This document shows, in pieces, positions 16,001 to 23,837 of a DNA stretch of 41,260 nucleotides. Positions within the stretch are counted from its first letter, which is position 1. Each line of letters starts with the position of its first letter. The position numbers and the translations under genes are program-made. The stretch is from NCBI GenBank assembly GCA_016927475.1, contig JAFGMO010000021.1:1-41260 (forward strand), given 5' to 3'. The notes below the pieces were generated by a model. That model ran no database searches and had not been told where the DNA came from. It saw nothing but the letters and a program-made list of their open reading frames with translations. The stretch is from Candidatus Aminicenantota bacterium. GTDB lineage: Bacteria; Acidobacteriota; Aminicenantia; Aminicenantales; Aminicenantaceae.

Positions 16001-16288
16001 GCAGGAGATGTTGTTGTCGCTTAGGCTTTGCGGATTGTCGACCTGATAGTGGTAGATGGTAAAGGAAAGGCCATCGTACCGGTTCAAACCATCCACAGTC
16101 CCAAACCACATGAAACCGTTGTGGTCTTTTAAGATACAATTGACCGTGCCTTGCGAAAGCCCTTCCTTAACGCCGAGATAATTGAATATCAGGTCCTTTC
16201 TGTAGGCAAAAATGGTTCCGAACAGTAAAAGAAGAACCAGGGCAAAACCCGTTATTCTCAGCAAAAAGAACCAGAATGAACGAGACAT
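13022..16288 (-). CDS. Sensor histidine kinase with two-propeller ligand-binding domain and Y_Y_Y domain
   Basis: Protein of 1088 aa. AGGAGG 6 nt before the ATG fixes the start. Order: an N-terminal membrane anchor (residues 8-28); about 700 residues of propeller repeats of the DHNGFMWFGTVDGLNRYDG type; a Y_Y_Y domain (FAYILEGVDPQWNYT); a membrane helix near 800; a coiled region; HisKA with phospho-acceptor His867 in SHDLKAPL; and HATPase with N-box NLISNAIKY, DNGPGIEKKY and GVGLSVVKKI. The sensor type is that of the Bacteroides hybrid regulators of polysaccharide use, but no receiver or DNA-binding domain follows. No response regulator is encoded in the window, so it is an orphan kinase with a periplasmic sensor. 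The ligand is unknown. Confidence 0.93.
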   Translation of the reverse strand: MSRSFWFFLLRITGFALVLLLLFGTIFAYRKDLIFNYLGVKEGLSQGTVNCILKDHNGFMWFGTVDGLNRYDGLSFTIYHYQVDNPQSLSDNNISCLFEDKDGYLWVGTNNGLNRMDTGLSRFLQYRHNSDNPKTIISDSIRSICQDQQGNFWIGTDEGLDYLVSKTEQFIHYHPDPQDPGSIAGRSINFVLADRDGRIWIGLRDKGVDCYNPETGRFYHYRHEPKNDRTLASDMSTYACLAPDGTIWISHESFQISRLFPKTGLVQRYGLGEDARMINCICTDHNGNIWISSGNGLYFLNVSTGELINIRSNPRHTATLNTNGLFFIYVDETDILWVGTGYHGVNKANLKAKRFVNYTHDPSNPDTLGFSLVRGIYENQSGVLYIGGSGFDRLDRKTGTWRHFSNEKENPIARIGSEIFSICPNSEDERDILWISTNGDGIFVFDQVNQVIRPYSIPGLKSEVVYGLYKDNEDFLWIGTDEDLYRYDQKKKKIHNFDLKEIAGLKGTLSTASGIYWMIHDRDGILWVGFRGIGLFTFDSRKNRWRYFSHDPENPLSLSSNQVTTILETEAGEIWIGSYGGGFNRFNRDNGTFEHYTTRKGLPNDVVYGILEDNQGQLWISCNLGITCFNPFTNVFRNFTDKDGLTGNEFNTQSFFKSPRTGELFFGGTNGFNAFFPTEITNDPHPPIVILEDFKIFNQSIIPGPDSVIKKPINEIDSLSLSYRDSMLSFEFNGLHYVSPAKNRFAYILEGVDPQWNYTDAQHRHVTYTNISPGHYTFHVKAANSDGVWNETGKILKIHIAPPFWKTWWFKGISVVLVIFLIFFVYKVRTHTIRERNRRLEKMVEKRTRQLKTANGELKDFAYIVSHDLKAPLRAISQLSTWIAMDYNSVIDQKGKEKISLLIGRTKRMSNLIDGILQYSRAGRVKGEEKKVDLGEIVENVLDSLAPPDHIHVSIKTALPVVMVDRVKISQVFQNLISNAIKYIDKPAGKIKISCEDKGRFWKISISDNGPGIEKKYHKKIFQIFQTLESRDTQESTGVGLSVVKKIIDLHGGDIWVESEIGKGSTFCFTLKKMEQNNTQHQPVSGMA

Positions 16289-16891
16289 CTTAGGCCTCCT
16301 CTAGGTTGGTGGTAAACATTCGGAGTGGTCTTGAATGCTATTTCTGACATTCACCAGTATTTCTCGTACATTGATTGTCTCTTTATGAGGCAGTTCTTTT
16401 TTTGTTTGATTTAACAATGTGAGATTACTGGTTAGATAAAGGAAAACACATAGTAGTCCTTTTTCTCGCAATGGGATTCAGCAATATCCGTGCCAGTTAT
16501 ACAAAATTTTCCGGCAAAAAGGGTCGATTGACTGGATGTTGAGCAGTCTCCCCTTAAATTGGTGCGAATATGGATGGAAAGAAGGAGGAAGCGGCCGTCC
16601 AATGCGGAAAATATTATAAGGCCGTATAGCGGGAAAGTGTCAAGCTAGGACTTCAAATATGTTCAATCAATATGACTGAACTACCTCCTTGTAGACGTTT
16701 TAAACATCATGATGGGATCCTCCCGGCCGAATTTCTTTTCGGTGATTTAAAGGATCCGATCGATTCGTTCCGGTTTTTCAATCGTTGAACTTGGTATTAT
16801 AGTTAGTGTGTCCATATTCCAGGAGATAAGTGGGTAAAAATCAAGGAAAATGATGAGGAAATTCCTTAAAAAAAAAACAAAGGAAAATTTT
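16289..16891. other. Long leader/intergenic region upstream of the sensor kinase
   Basis: About 600 bases without a convincing ORF. It contains the promoter-like sequence at 16613-16643, which faces the kinase gene. If used, it would give a 5' leader of roughly 320 nt. I recognised no riboswitch or small RNA in it. Confidence 0.4.
16613..16643 (-). promoter_or_regulatory. Promoter-like sequence facing the sensor kinase gene
   Basis: On the minus strand a perfect TTGACA (16643-16638) and a perfect TATAAT (16618-16613) are separated by 19 nt. The hexamers are ideal; the spacing is 2 nt longer than optimal. Confidence 0.4.
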
Positions 16892-19555
16892 TCATTCGTA
16901 TCTGAGAGATTCAACCGGGTCTCTTAAAGCGGATCTTATCGTATTATAAGACAAAGTCAGAATCGATATCAGCAGGGATAATCCCCCGGCCAAGAGAAAA
17001 TAATTGATTCCGATATCTATTCGGTAAGGGTAATTATTGAGATACGTTTTGATGATGATAAAGGCTAAAGGCCAGGCAACAGCATTTGAGATCAAAACGA
17101 GAATAAAAAATTCTTTCACGACAAGTGCTGAAATATCCGATATCCCGGCGCCCAGAACCTTTCTTATGCCGATCTCTTTTATCCTATTGTTTACAGCAAT
17201 AAGAGAAAGACCGAACAATCCCATACATGCTATGACCAAAGTAAATATTGACACGTAAGAGATTATCGCACTCCACCTTTTTTCATTATTATACAAACTC
17301 TCAAGCCTTGCTTCGTGAAAATAATAATTAAAGGGTTTGTCCGGCTGGATCGTTTTCCAAGAATTCTCAAGATATGCGACCGTCTCCTGAATATCTTCCG
17401 TGTTGATCTTGACAAGCATGATCCTGAAATCCCTGAAAGGCTTTAAGAAAAATATTGAAGGAAGAATTTGCTGCTGCAAAGGGCCATAATGAAAATCTTC
17501 GACAACGGCGATAATTTTCAATCCATCGAGTGTTATCTTTGATTTATATAATCCTTCTCTGCTGAATTTTTCACCCAGAATCATTCCTACAGGGGAATCC
17601 AGTTCAAAAGTTTCTACGAACTTGCTGTTTACTATGGCAGCATTCGGATCCGGACTGCCTGAGTCTATAAAGTCCTCTCCTGCAATGATCCTTAATCCCA
17701 GTGTCTTCATGTAATTTTTATCAACCGTGCTCCAGTGAAAAGGTATTCCGGATAACCCGTAGCTGGGTGCGCTGGAAAGACCAAAATATGAGCTGGTTGC
17801 CGTCATATTAAGAACAGATTTATGCCCCCTTATTGTTTCCCGGTAAAGATTGACTATCCGCCTCGCCGCTTCAGAATCCTGCTCTTCCTGGATCATGATC
17901 CCGATTAGTCCTGCCTTATCATAACCGAGGTCTTTTTTAACCAGATACAAAACCTGTCTTCCCAATGTTATGGAAAGGACGATCAGCAGGATTGATAACG
18001 AGAACTGCATAACGACGAGTAATTTTTTGATATTATTCCTGCCACTCAGTCTGAATTTTCCCTTGAAAATATCAACCGGCCTGAATGCCGACATGATGAT
18101 TGCCGGGTATATTCCTGAGGCGGCACCAACCAGAACCGCAAATATGATCATTAAAATCATATTCTGGATGCTGAATAAGGCTAGAATAGTCAACTCTTTT
18201 CCCGAAAGTTGGTTAAACAAAGGAAGCAGAAGGGAAGCGATCAATATTCCAAGAGCCAGAGCACTGAAAACAGTCAATATAGACTCTGAGCAGAACTGGA
18301 AAATAAGATGCTCTTTTTTGGCCCCGGCTACTTTTCTAATCCCGACATCCTTGGAACGGGATGCGGCCATTCCCATGGAAAGGTTGACATAGTTGATACA
18401 GGCTATGATCAAAACAATGACAGCTATGGAACAGAGAATAAATATCGCAGTCAAACGGGTATTATCCTCATCGCCTGTAAGATCCAGATGGACATCTTCC
18501 ATTTTCTGCAGTTCGAATGAATAGGGATTTCCTTCGCCTTTCCATTTTCCCTTATCCCTGTCTTCCTGTATGAATGTTCCAAAATACTGGGAAGTGAAGG
18601 CGGGAAACCTTGCTTCCACATGCTGTCTGGAAGTACCCGGTTCCAACTGCACATATGTGTCAAACCAGTTTGAATACCATATTTTATCGGCATCCGGGAT
18701 CCCTATTAGGAAAGACATGTTCGAAATATTTACGACAATGTTGAACTGAAGTGTAGAATTTTTCGGAACGTTTTCCACTACTCCCGTAACGATAAAGTCT
18801 TTTTTGTCTCGTCCGCTTAGGACGGTGACTGTTTTTCCGATAGGGTCTACATTACCAAAATATTTTTCTGCATACGTTTTTGTAAATACAATACTATCAT
18901 CGTTTTCCAGAACAGAGGAAGGAAATCCCGATAGCAGCTTAAATGAGAACATCTCGAAAAAATGTGTATCGACCATATTTATCGATTCACGGAACATCTT
19001 ATTGTTATAACGAATGACTCTTTGGCTCGAAGTAAACCTCGACTGGTATTTGATTCCGGGAAAATAAGCGGGAAGTTCCGGGCCAAGAGCGGGAGGAACG
19101 TCACTCTGTTTGGAGATGATATTCCCGCCGGAGGGGCTGTAAAAGATTCTTAATACCTGGTAAAGGTCCTTATTGTTTTCATGAAACTTGTCGAATGAAA
19201 ATTCGTCGGAAACATAAATGTAGATCAGAATACAGCAGGCCAGCCCGAGAGCCAAACCCAGTGTATTGATGATTGAAAAAAGCCTGTTTCTTACAAAATT
19301 TCTATAAGCTGATTTCAGATAGTTTTTGAACATACCTGATCTCCATCTAAGGCTAAAAAGGATATGTTTGAAAAAAGCATCCAAACACTGCATCCAGTAC
19401 CAGATAAAAGCAGGAATATATCCCCGTTCCCTATAGGTCCTGATAAAAATCTCCTGCATATCTTCGATAATGGCATGGTTTGTCTGATACCGCTTAAGGC
19501 GTTTTATCAACCAAAACGCTAAGCGGGGAGGGGAGGGGGATTTGGAAAAAAACAT
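16892..19555 (-). CDS. FtsX/MacB-like permease with N-terminal permease prefix domain (type 2)
   Basis: Protein of 887 aa. The ATG at 19555 lies 8 nt after the PadR stop. Residues 1-74 form the helical prefix (LIKRLKRYQTNHAIIEDMQ, IFIRTYRERGYIPAFIWYW). At Met75 (MFKNYLKSAYRNFVRN) the standard permease begins, with first helix LFSIINTLGLALGLACCI, a periplasmic core, an FtsX unit with DVGIRKVAGAKKEHL, a second core and a final unit with EIGIRKVLGAGISDI, ending SLRYE. Its codon use is more AT-rich than the divergent paralogue at 20601-23153. It probably forms an operon with the PadR gene upstream. No ATPase is adjacent. A GGAG lies 7 nt before the internal Met75 codon. Confidence 0.92.
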   Translation of the reverse strand: MFFSKSPSPPRLAFWLIKRLKRYQTNHAIIEDMQEIFIRTYRERGYIPAFIWYWMQCLDAFFKHILFSLRWRSGMFKNYLKSAYRNFVRNRLFSIINTLGLALGLACCILIYIYVSDEFSFDKFHENNKDLYQVLRIFYSPSGGNIISKQSDVPPALGPELPAYFPGIKYQSRFTSSQRVIRYNNKMFRESINMVDTHFFEMFSFKLLSGFPSSVLENDDSIVFTKTYAEKYFGNVDPIGKTVTVLSGRDKKDFIVTGVVENVPKNSTLQFNIVVNISNMSFLIGIPDADKIWYSNWFDTYVQLEPGTSRQHVEARFPAFTSQYFGTFIQEDRDKGKWKGEGNPYSFELQKMEDVHLDLTGDEDNTRLTAIFILCSIAVIVLIIACINYVNLSMGMAASRSKDVGIRKVAGAKKEHLIFQFCSESILTVFSALALGILIASLLLPLFNQLSGKELTILALFSIQNMILMIIFAVLVGAASGIYPAIIMSAFRPVDIFKGKFRLSGRNNIKKLLVVMQFSLSILLIVLSITLGRQVLYLVKKDLGYDKAGLIGIMIQEEQDSEAARRIVNLYRETIRGHKSVLNMTATSSYFGLSSAPSYGLSGIPFHWSTVDKNYMKTLGLRIIAGEDFIDSGSPDPNAAIVNSKFVETFELDSPVGMILGEKFSREGLYKSKITLDGLKIIAVVEDFHYGPLQQQILPSIFFLKPFRDFRIMLVKINTEDIQETVAYLENSWKTIQPDKPFNYYFHEARLESLYNNEKRWSAIISYVSIFTLVIACMGLFGLSLIAVNNRIKEIGIRKVLGAGISDISALVVKEFFILVLISNAVAWPLAFIIIKTYLNNYPYRIDIGINYFLLAGGLSLLISILTLSYNTIRSALRDPVESLRYE
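19331..19344 (-). promoter_or_regulatory. Internal SD and ATG at the prefix/permease junction (permease 3)
   Basis: GGAG (19344-19341) is followed by 7 nt and the ATG of MFKNYL (19333-19331). Here the residue after Trp is Arg (AGA), not Ser as in the other two paralogues, yet GGAG is kept. A start here would give an 813-aa permease without the prefix. Confidence 0.5.
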
Positions 19556-19563
19556 GGCGTTTC

Positions 19564-19881
19564 TCAGAATGGATACTCGTGAATTCCTTTCCAGATGGCT
19601 TCCTGCAGCTTTTTGGCCTCACGCAGGGAATCAAGCCCGGCTTTGGTGATGGTGTAGTAAACTCTTCTATTTCCACCGGCCTGGTTAAGGACCTGTACGT
19701 CACGGGAAGCCGCATAGCCTTTTTTTGCCAGATTATCCAGAGTGTTGTACAGAGTGCCGAAAGTAAATATTTTTCCCGTCATTTCTTCAATTTTTTCCCG
19801 GATTCTGACGCCATACGCCTCGTCTTTAAGCCACCATATGGCGATAAGTAAAATCTGTTCATTGACTGATAATATTTTCAA
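19564..19881 (-). CDS. PadR-family transcriptional regulator
   Basis: Protein of 105 aa starting at TTG 19881, supported by AGGAG 7 nt upstream; no in-frame ATG is available. It shows the PadR layout: VNEQILLIAIWWLKDEAYGV helix, TLYNTLDNLAKKGY recognition region and wing GGNRRVYYTITKAGLDSL. It is very similar in form to the regulators at 5146 and 20170, all three paired with type 2 prefix permeases. It probably represses its own two-gene operon, perhaps at the tandem repeat 19913-19938. Confidence 0.9.
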   Translation of the reverse strand: MKILSVNEQILLIAIWWLKDEAYGVRIREKIEEMTGKIFTFGTLYNTLDNLAKKGYAASRDVQVLNQAGGNRRVYYTITKAGLDSLREAKKLQEAIWKGIHEYPF

Positions 19882-20169
19882 TTGACATCTCCTAGGGTCA
19901 TGTTCTTAATCTGTACTAAATAATCGTACTATTTAATTATATATACGTTCTTTTTTCCGAAAGGTTGTCAAAAACATGGAAAGATGCGTTAGACAATATA
20001 TTTTCGCTTGATTTTTTCCTCCGCATTTTTTTTGGGTTTTCTGGGGGAAAAATAGGTAAATGGGTATTGTGTCCCCGGTTTTGGAAAAAATCGATTGACA
20101 TTCCGTTTGATATATTCCACAATTGGGAAGATATAGACATGTTTAATCTGTCGGAAAAAGTGAGGACCG
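19882..20169. other. Divergent intergenic region between two PadR-permease cassettes
   Basis: 288 bases between head-to-head PadR genes. The left third holds the tandem repeat listed separately and an AT-rich stretch with TATAAT on the minus strand. A TTGACA near 20094 on the plus strand has no matching -10. No ORF with a plausible start is seen. Confidence 0.4.
19913..19938 (-). promoter_or_regulatory. Candidate PadR operator (tandem 13-bp repeat)
   Basis: GTACTAAATAATC and GTACTATTTAATT are adjacent 13-mers with 10 identical positions. TAAATA (19917-19922) and TATTTA (19930-19935) inside them also form an inverted repeat. The site lies 30-60 nt upstream of the PadR start, beside a minus-strand TATAAT, where a repressor could block transcription. 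Confidence 0.4.
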
Positions 20170-20487
20170 ATGAATTTTTTATCGAGATCCGAGGAAATGG
20201 TACTGGTGACGGTTTGGAAGCTTAAGGAAAAAGCTTACAGCGTCATCATTCGGGAACAGTTACGTAAGGTTACGGGGAAAAAATGGTCGTTCGGGTCCGT
20301 CTATAATCCCCTCAGCCGTTTGGAAAAGCGGGGATTCCTCGATTCCTACACCACCGATCCCGTCAGCGAGCGGGGGGGACGGAGTAAGCGGGTCTACCGC
20401 GTCACTCCCAAAGGACAGGAAGCGCTTACCCAGCTCTGGAGCATTCAGGCCTCCCTCTGGGAGGCGGCGCCCGAGCTCAAACGCTGA
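20170..20487 (+). CDS. PadR-family transcriptional regulator
   Basis: Protein of 105 aa. ATG 20170 follows GAGG with a short 4-nt gap. PadR features: SRSEEMVLVTVWKLKEKAYSV helix, SVYNPLSRLEKRGF recognition region and a wing RSKRVYRVTPKGQEAL. It belongs to the same subgroup as the PadR proteins at 5146 and 19564. The permease gene starts 113 nt downstream, a larger gap than in the other three cassettes, so an extra regulatory element could lie between them. It is presumed to repress this cassette. Confidence 0.9.
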   Translation: MNFLSRSEEMVLVTVWKLKEKAYSVIIREQLRKVTGKKWSFGSVYNPLSRLEKRGFLDSYTTDPVSERGGRSKRVYRVTPKGQEALTQLWSIQASLWEAAPELKR

Positions 20488-20600
20488 AGGAGGACTCTGC
20501 CGGTGAATTCCCTTTTATATTTTCTGCGGAAAATTATCAGAAGGTTTTGTTTAGGACCTTTTTTTCGAAACCTTACAATCATTAAAATTATGTAACCCCC

Positions 20601-23153
20601 ATGGACAAACAAGAAAAAACAAAATATCAACATCCCCCCAAAGCGGCCCAGTGGTTCCTTAAGACCGCCTACACCGACCGGGGAAGGTTTACCCATCTGG
20701 GGGATTTCGCACAGGTCTATAATCAGCTCTACCGGGAACAGGGACCGATGCGGGCCCGGCTCTGGTACTGGGCTCAAACCGTAAAAACCCTGCCGTTTAT
20801 TGTGTCTACTTATTTCTATTGGAGTTTTGCCATGCTGAAAAATTATTTGGTGACGACTTTCAGATATTTTATCAAAAGAAAAGGATTTTCCTTCATCAAC
20901 GTGGCGGGATTGGCCTTCGGCATCGCCGTCATCATCCTGATCGGACAATTTCTCTATTTTGAATTCAGCTACGACCGCTTCCACCCCAATATCGACCGCA
21001 TCTACCAGTTGGTCAATACGGAAGAGAACAGCTATTCAAACGACTACAGAATGAGGGACCGCATCATCGAAAACATTCCCCAGGTTCAAAACGCCTGCGT
21101 CTACAACACCTTTTCCATAGAGGCTAATGTCGAAGAAAACGTTTTTGAATTCGAGCACATGCTTTTTGTGGGCCCCTCCTTTTTCGAGATGTTTCATTTC
21201 CCCTTTGTCAAGGGCGACGCCTCCATCAGCCTGGCCGCATTGGATTCCCTCGTCCTCACCGAATCGGCCGCCCGGCGAATGTTCGGTACGGAAGACCCCA
21301 TCGGCAAATCCGTCCTTCTCGATCACCAAGATATCATGTATGTCACCGGAGTCGTCAAAGACTTCCCTTTAAATTCAAGTTTTCAGGCGGAACTTTTCGC
21401 CAGCGCCGAAAACACGAAACAGAAGCGTTTGAAATTCACCATAAACTGCCGCTGGTATGACGGGAAGGACGACAGTCAATGCCGGTACCCCTACCGCATC
21501 TTTCTGGAGGTTGCGGAGGGAACCGATATTCCTCTTCTTGAGGAGCAGATCGCGTCCCTGTTTACGGGAGAGGATTTCCGCTTTCCCAACACCCTGGGAT
21601 TAACCCCGTTCAAACGCAGTTATCTTTACAATCGATACTATGGTTCCATGCTGGCCCACGGCAACATGGGACTGTTGAAAATCTTAAGCGCCATCGGCCT
21701 GTTGGTCCTGGTATTGGCGATCGTTAACTATGTCAATCTGTCGACCGCCGCCGTTAAATACCGGATCAAGGAAATCGGGATAAAAAAATGTGTCGGCGCC
21801 CAGCGTAAATCGCTGGTTTTCCAATTTTTGGGAGAGTCATTTTTTGTCTGTCTGGCCGCCGCCTTTCTGGGGCTTCTTTTCGCTCAAATTTTCCTTCCCC
21901 TGTTTAATCAGTTCATCGAAAAACCGCAGCATATTCAAATTTTGTCGAATCCCGGGTTATTTATTTTATTTGCGGCCTTTATTTTTCTTTTAAGCACAGC
22001 ATCGGGAATCTATCCGGCTTTTGTCCTGTCGGGCATCGTGCCTATCCAGCTCCTGCGGCCGGGAGGAAGAACGGATTCCGTAAGGTCGGGCACGTTGATG
22101 CGCAATATCCTCAATGTGTTCCAATTTGCGGTCACCATCGGCCTGATTGCCGGCTTGATGATCATGACCAAGCAGATCCGGTATGTGAAACACAAGGACC
22201 TGGGATTCAACACGGAAAGATTGCTGACCTTGAGGCTGCATCATAAGATGGAAGGGGCCGTCGAAGCGATCAAAAACAGGCTTAGTCAGCATTCCGGCAT
22301 CAGCAAAATTTGTTTGTCCAGCGGCATTCCTGGTAAAATTTCCATACACCTGGGGGGATTTAGCTCCATCATCATCAGCCCTGATTTTTTGGACACCTAC
22401 GGCATAAACATTATCGATGGGCGGGCGCTTCTTCCCGGAGACATCAACAAAGCCTGCCTTGTCAATCAATCGGGATTGAAAGAGTTTGACAACGAAGATT
22501 TTCATGGCAAAAAGGTGAACGATATGGATGTGGTCGGCGTGTTTTCAGACATTCATTATTCGTCCTTTCACCAGGAAATCGGTCCCTTGGCACTGATGCA
22601 CTACGGAACCAATTGGGGAAGCTCTCATATTTCCATGAGGCTCTCGGGACGGCTCGACGAGGGGCTCGATTTTATCCGGAAAACCTGGATGGAATTCGCT
22701 CCAAACTTTCCCTTTGAGTATCATTTTATCGATGACTGGTTCGATGCCATGTACCGGAAAGAAGAAAACCTGGCGAAGCTGATCTCGATTTTTGCGGTTT
22801 TGGCCGTCGTCATTTCCTGCCTGGGATTGTTCGGGCTGTCCCTCTTCTCCGCCGAACAGCGCACCAAGGAGATCGGCATTCGTAAGGTCCTGGGCTCTTC
22901 CGTCAGGGAGATCGTGCTTCTGCTGACAAAGTCTTCTATGAAATGGGCTCTTTTGGGCAACCTGATCGCATGGCCGGCCGCTTGGTACGCCATGTCTAAA
23001 TGGCTCGAAAACTTCGCCTTCCGGACCGATCTGTCCTGGTGGATATTCGTCCTGGCGGGAGCTATCGTGCTGCTTATCGGTGTATTGACGGTAAGTTGGC
23101 AAACCTTCCGCGCCGCCGCCGCCAACCCGGTCGACACCCTGAGGTATGAATAA
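20601..23153 (+). CDS. FtsX/MacB-like permease with N-terminal permease prefix domain (type 2)
   Basis: Protein of 850 aa. The ATG at 20601 has no Shine-Dalgarno (CCCCC precedes it), so the start is less certain than in the paralogues. The prefix is still clearly encoded (residues 10-75: FLKTAYTDRGRFTHLGDFAQ, VYNQLYREQGPMRARLWYW). From Met78 (MLKNYLVTTFRYFIKRKGF) comes the usual permease: first helix SFINVAGLAFGIAVIIL, a core domain, an FtsX unit with EIGIKKCVGAQRKSL, a shorter second core, and a final unit with EIGIRKVLGSSVREI, ending TLRYE. GGAG lies 7 nt before the Met78 codon, a better translation signal than that of the upstream ATG. No ATPase is adjacent. Confidence 0.9.
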   Translation: MDKQEKTKYQHPPKAAQWFLKTAYTDRGRFTHLGDFAQVYNQLYREQGPMRARLWYWAQTVKTLPFIVSTYFYWSFAMLKNYLVTTFRYFIKRKGFSFINVAGLAFGIAVIILIGQFLYFEFSYDRFHPNIDRIYQLVNTEENSYSNDYRMRDRIIENIPQVQNACVYNTFSIEANVEENVFEFEHMLFVGPSFFEMFHFPFVKGDASISLAALDSLVLTESAARRMFGTEDPIGKSVLLDHQDIMYVTGVVKDFPLNSSFQAELFASAENTKQKRLKFTINCRWYDGKDDSQCRYPYRIFLEVAEGTDIPLLEEQIASLFTGEDFRFPNTLGLTPFKRSYLYNRYYGSMLAHGNMGLLKILSAIGLLVLVLAIVNYVNLSTAAVKYRIKEIGIKKCVGAQRKSLVFQFLGESFFVCLAAAFLGLLFAQIFLPLFNQFIEKPQHIQILSNPGLFILFAAFIFLLSTASGIYPAFVLSGIVPIQLLRPGGRTDSVRSGTLMRNILNVFQFAVTIGLIAGLMIMTKQIRYVKHKDLGFNTERLLTLRLHHKMEGAVEAIKNRLSQHSGISKICLSSGIPGKISIHLGGFSSIIISPDFLDTYGINIIDGRALLPGDINKACLVNQSGLKEFDNEDFHGKKVNDMDVVGVFSDIHYSSFHQEIGPLALMHYGTNWGSSHISMRLSGRLDEGLDFIRKTWMEFAPNFPFEYHFIDDWFDAMYRKEENLAKLISIFAVLAVVISCLGLFGLSLFSAEQRTKEIGIRKVLGSSVREIVLLLTKSSMKWALLGNLIAWPAAWYAMSKWLENFAFRTDLSWWIFVLAGAIVLLIGVLTVSWQTFRAAAANPVDTLRYE
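20821..20834 (+). promoter_or_regulatory. Internal SD and ATG at the prefix/permease junction (permease 4)
   Basis: GGAG (20821-20824) lies 7 nt before the ATG of MLKNYL (20832-20834). The upstream ATG at 20601 lacks a Shine-Dalgarno, so in this gene the internal site may be the main start (773 aa). Confidence 0.55.
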
Positions 23154-23168
23154 AGCAGTTTGAAAGGC

Positions 23169-23185
23169 AGCTTGGCTGACCTATC
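23169..23185 (+). repeat. 17-bp repeat copy
   Basis: Identical to 11682-11698 (starts AGCTTGGCTGACC) and two mismatches from the inverted copy at 11941-11957. It lies 16 nt after the permease stop. Confidence 0.55.
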
Positions 23186-23440
23186 TTATTGATAATAAAA
23201 AATATATGTTTTTCCTTCAGGGGAAGATTTTTCTTAAATTAAATATTTGCCTCTTTTTTTAGATTTTAAGAATTTCTCATGCACAGGCATACCCACGAAC
23301 AGTGAAAATGATCCGCCTTGATTTTCTAGATAAGAATTGGGGAGAAAATAGATATTTACCTGATTTTTATCTTCACTTTGCATGAATAGTTTTATTTGGG
23401 ATAATATATATATAAATGTTATGTCACCGGTTTTTTGCCT

Positions 23441-23698
23441 AACCTGCATTATTCATAAATTTGGCTGACACAAACAGGTAATTTCATTATTATGTGTCAT
23501 TTAATGGTACTTTTCGGTAAAATTGGGAATGAAACATTTTCCATGACTGTTTTCAAGAAAATGTCGGCCAAATTTACCCTATGGGCGATCCGATCTTACC
23601 GCATCTGCTTCGTTGCGGTCTGTTCGCGGTGCCGAGCACAGCTTTACAGGCCGACGCCTCACATCTGCGGCAAGCTTGGCTCGTGAATAATACAGGCT
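23441..23698. mobile_element. Small inverted-repeat element, long copy
   Basis: The ends AACCTGCATTATTCA (23441-23455) and TGAATAATACAGGCT (23684-23698) are inverted repeats with 13 of 15 matches. The left end and the right-hand module (GGCCGACGCCTCAC at 23649-23662, then GCAAGCTTGGC at 23670-23680) recur in the 88-bp element at 31857-31944. An inner inverted copy (GTCGGCCAAATTTA near 23564) suggests a composite of nested copies. It is non-coding and probably non-autonomous. Confidence 0.55.
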
Positions 23699-23837
23699 GA
23701 GAAACTGAAAAAATAAAAGTGATAAAATTTGGAAACTTATGACCCAAATCAGCGTTAATAACAATAGAATGTTTTGCCGTCTTGTGAAAAAGCGAAAAAA
23801 CCATTGAGAGATACTACGATCAAAGCCGGGTGGAAGA

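Larger units (their letters stand above)
23154..23837. other. Repeat-rich intergenic region upstream of the AraC-type regulator
   Basis: About 680 bases without a convincing gene. It holds the 17-bp repeat at 23169-23185 and the element at 23441-23698. Minus-strand ORFs across the element have no ribosome binding site and were discarded. Confidence 0.5.

Noticed and set aside
13022..16288. Hybrid two-component system with receiver and AraC output
   Set aside because: The protein ends directly after the HATPase domain, and the downstream sequence encodes neither a receiver nor a helix-turn-helix.
20094..20112. Promoter for the PadR at 20170 based on a TTGACA
   Set aside because: No acceptable -10 hexamer lies 15-19 nt downstream.
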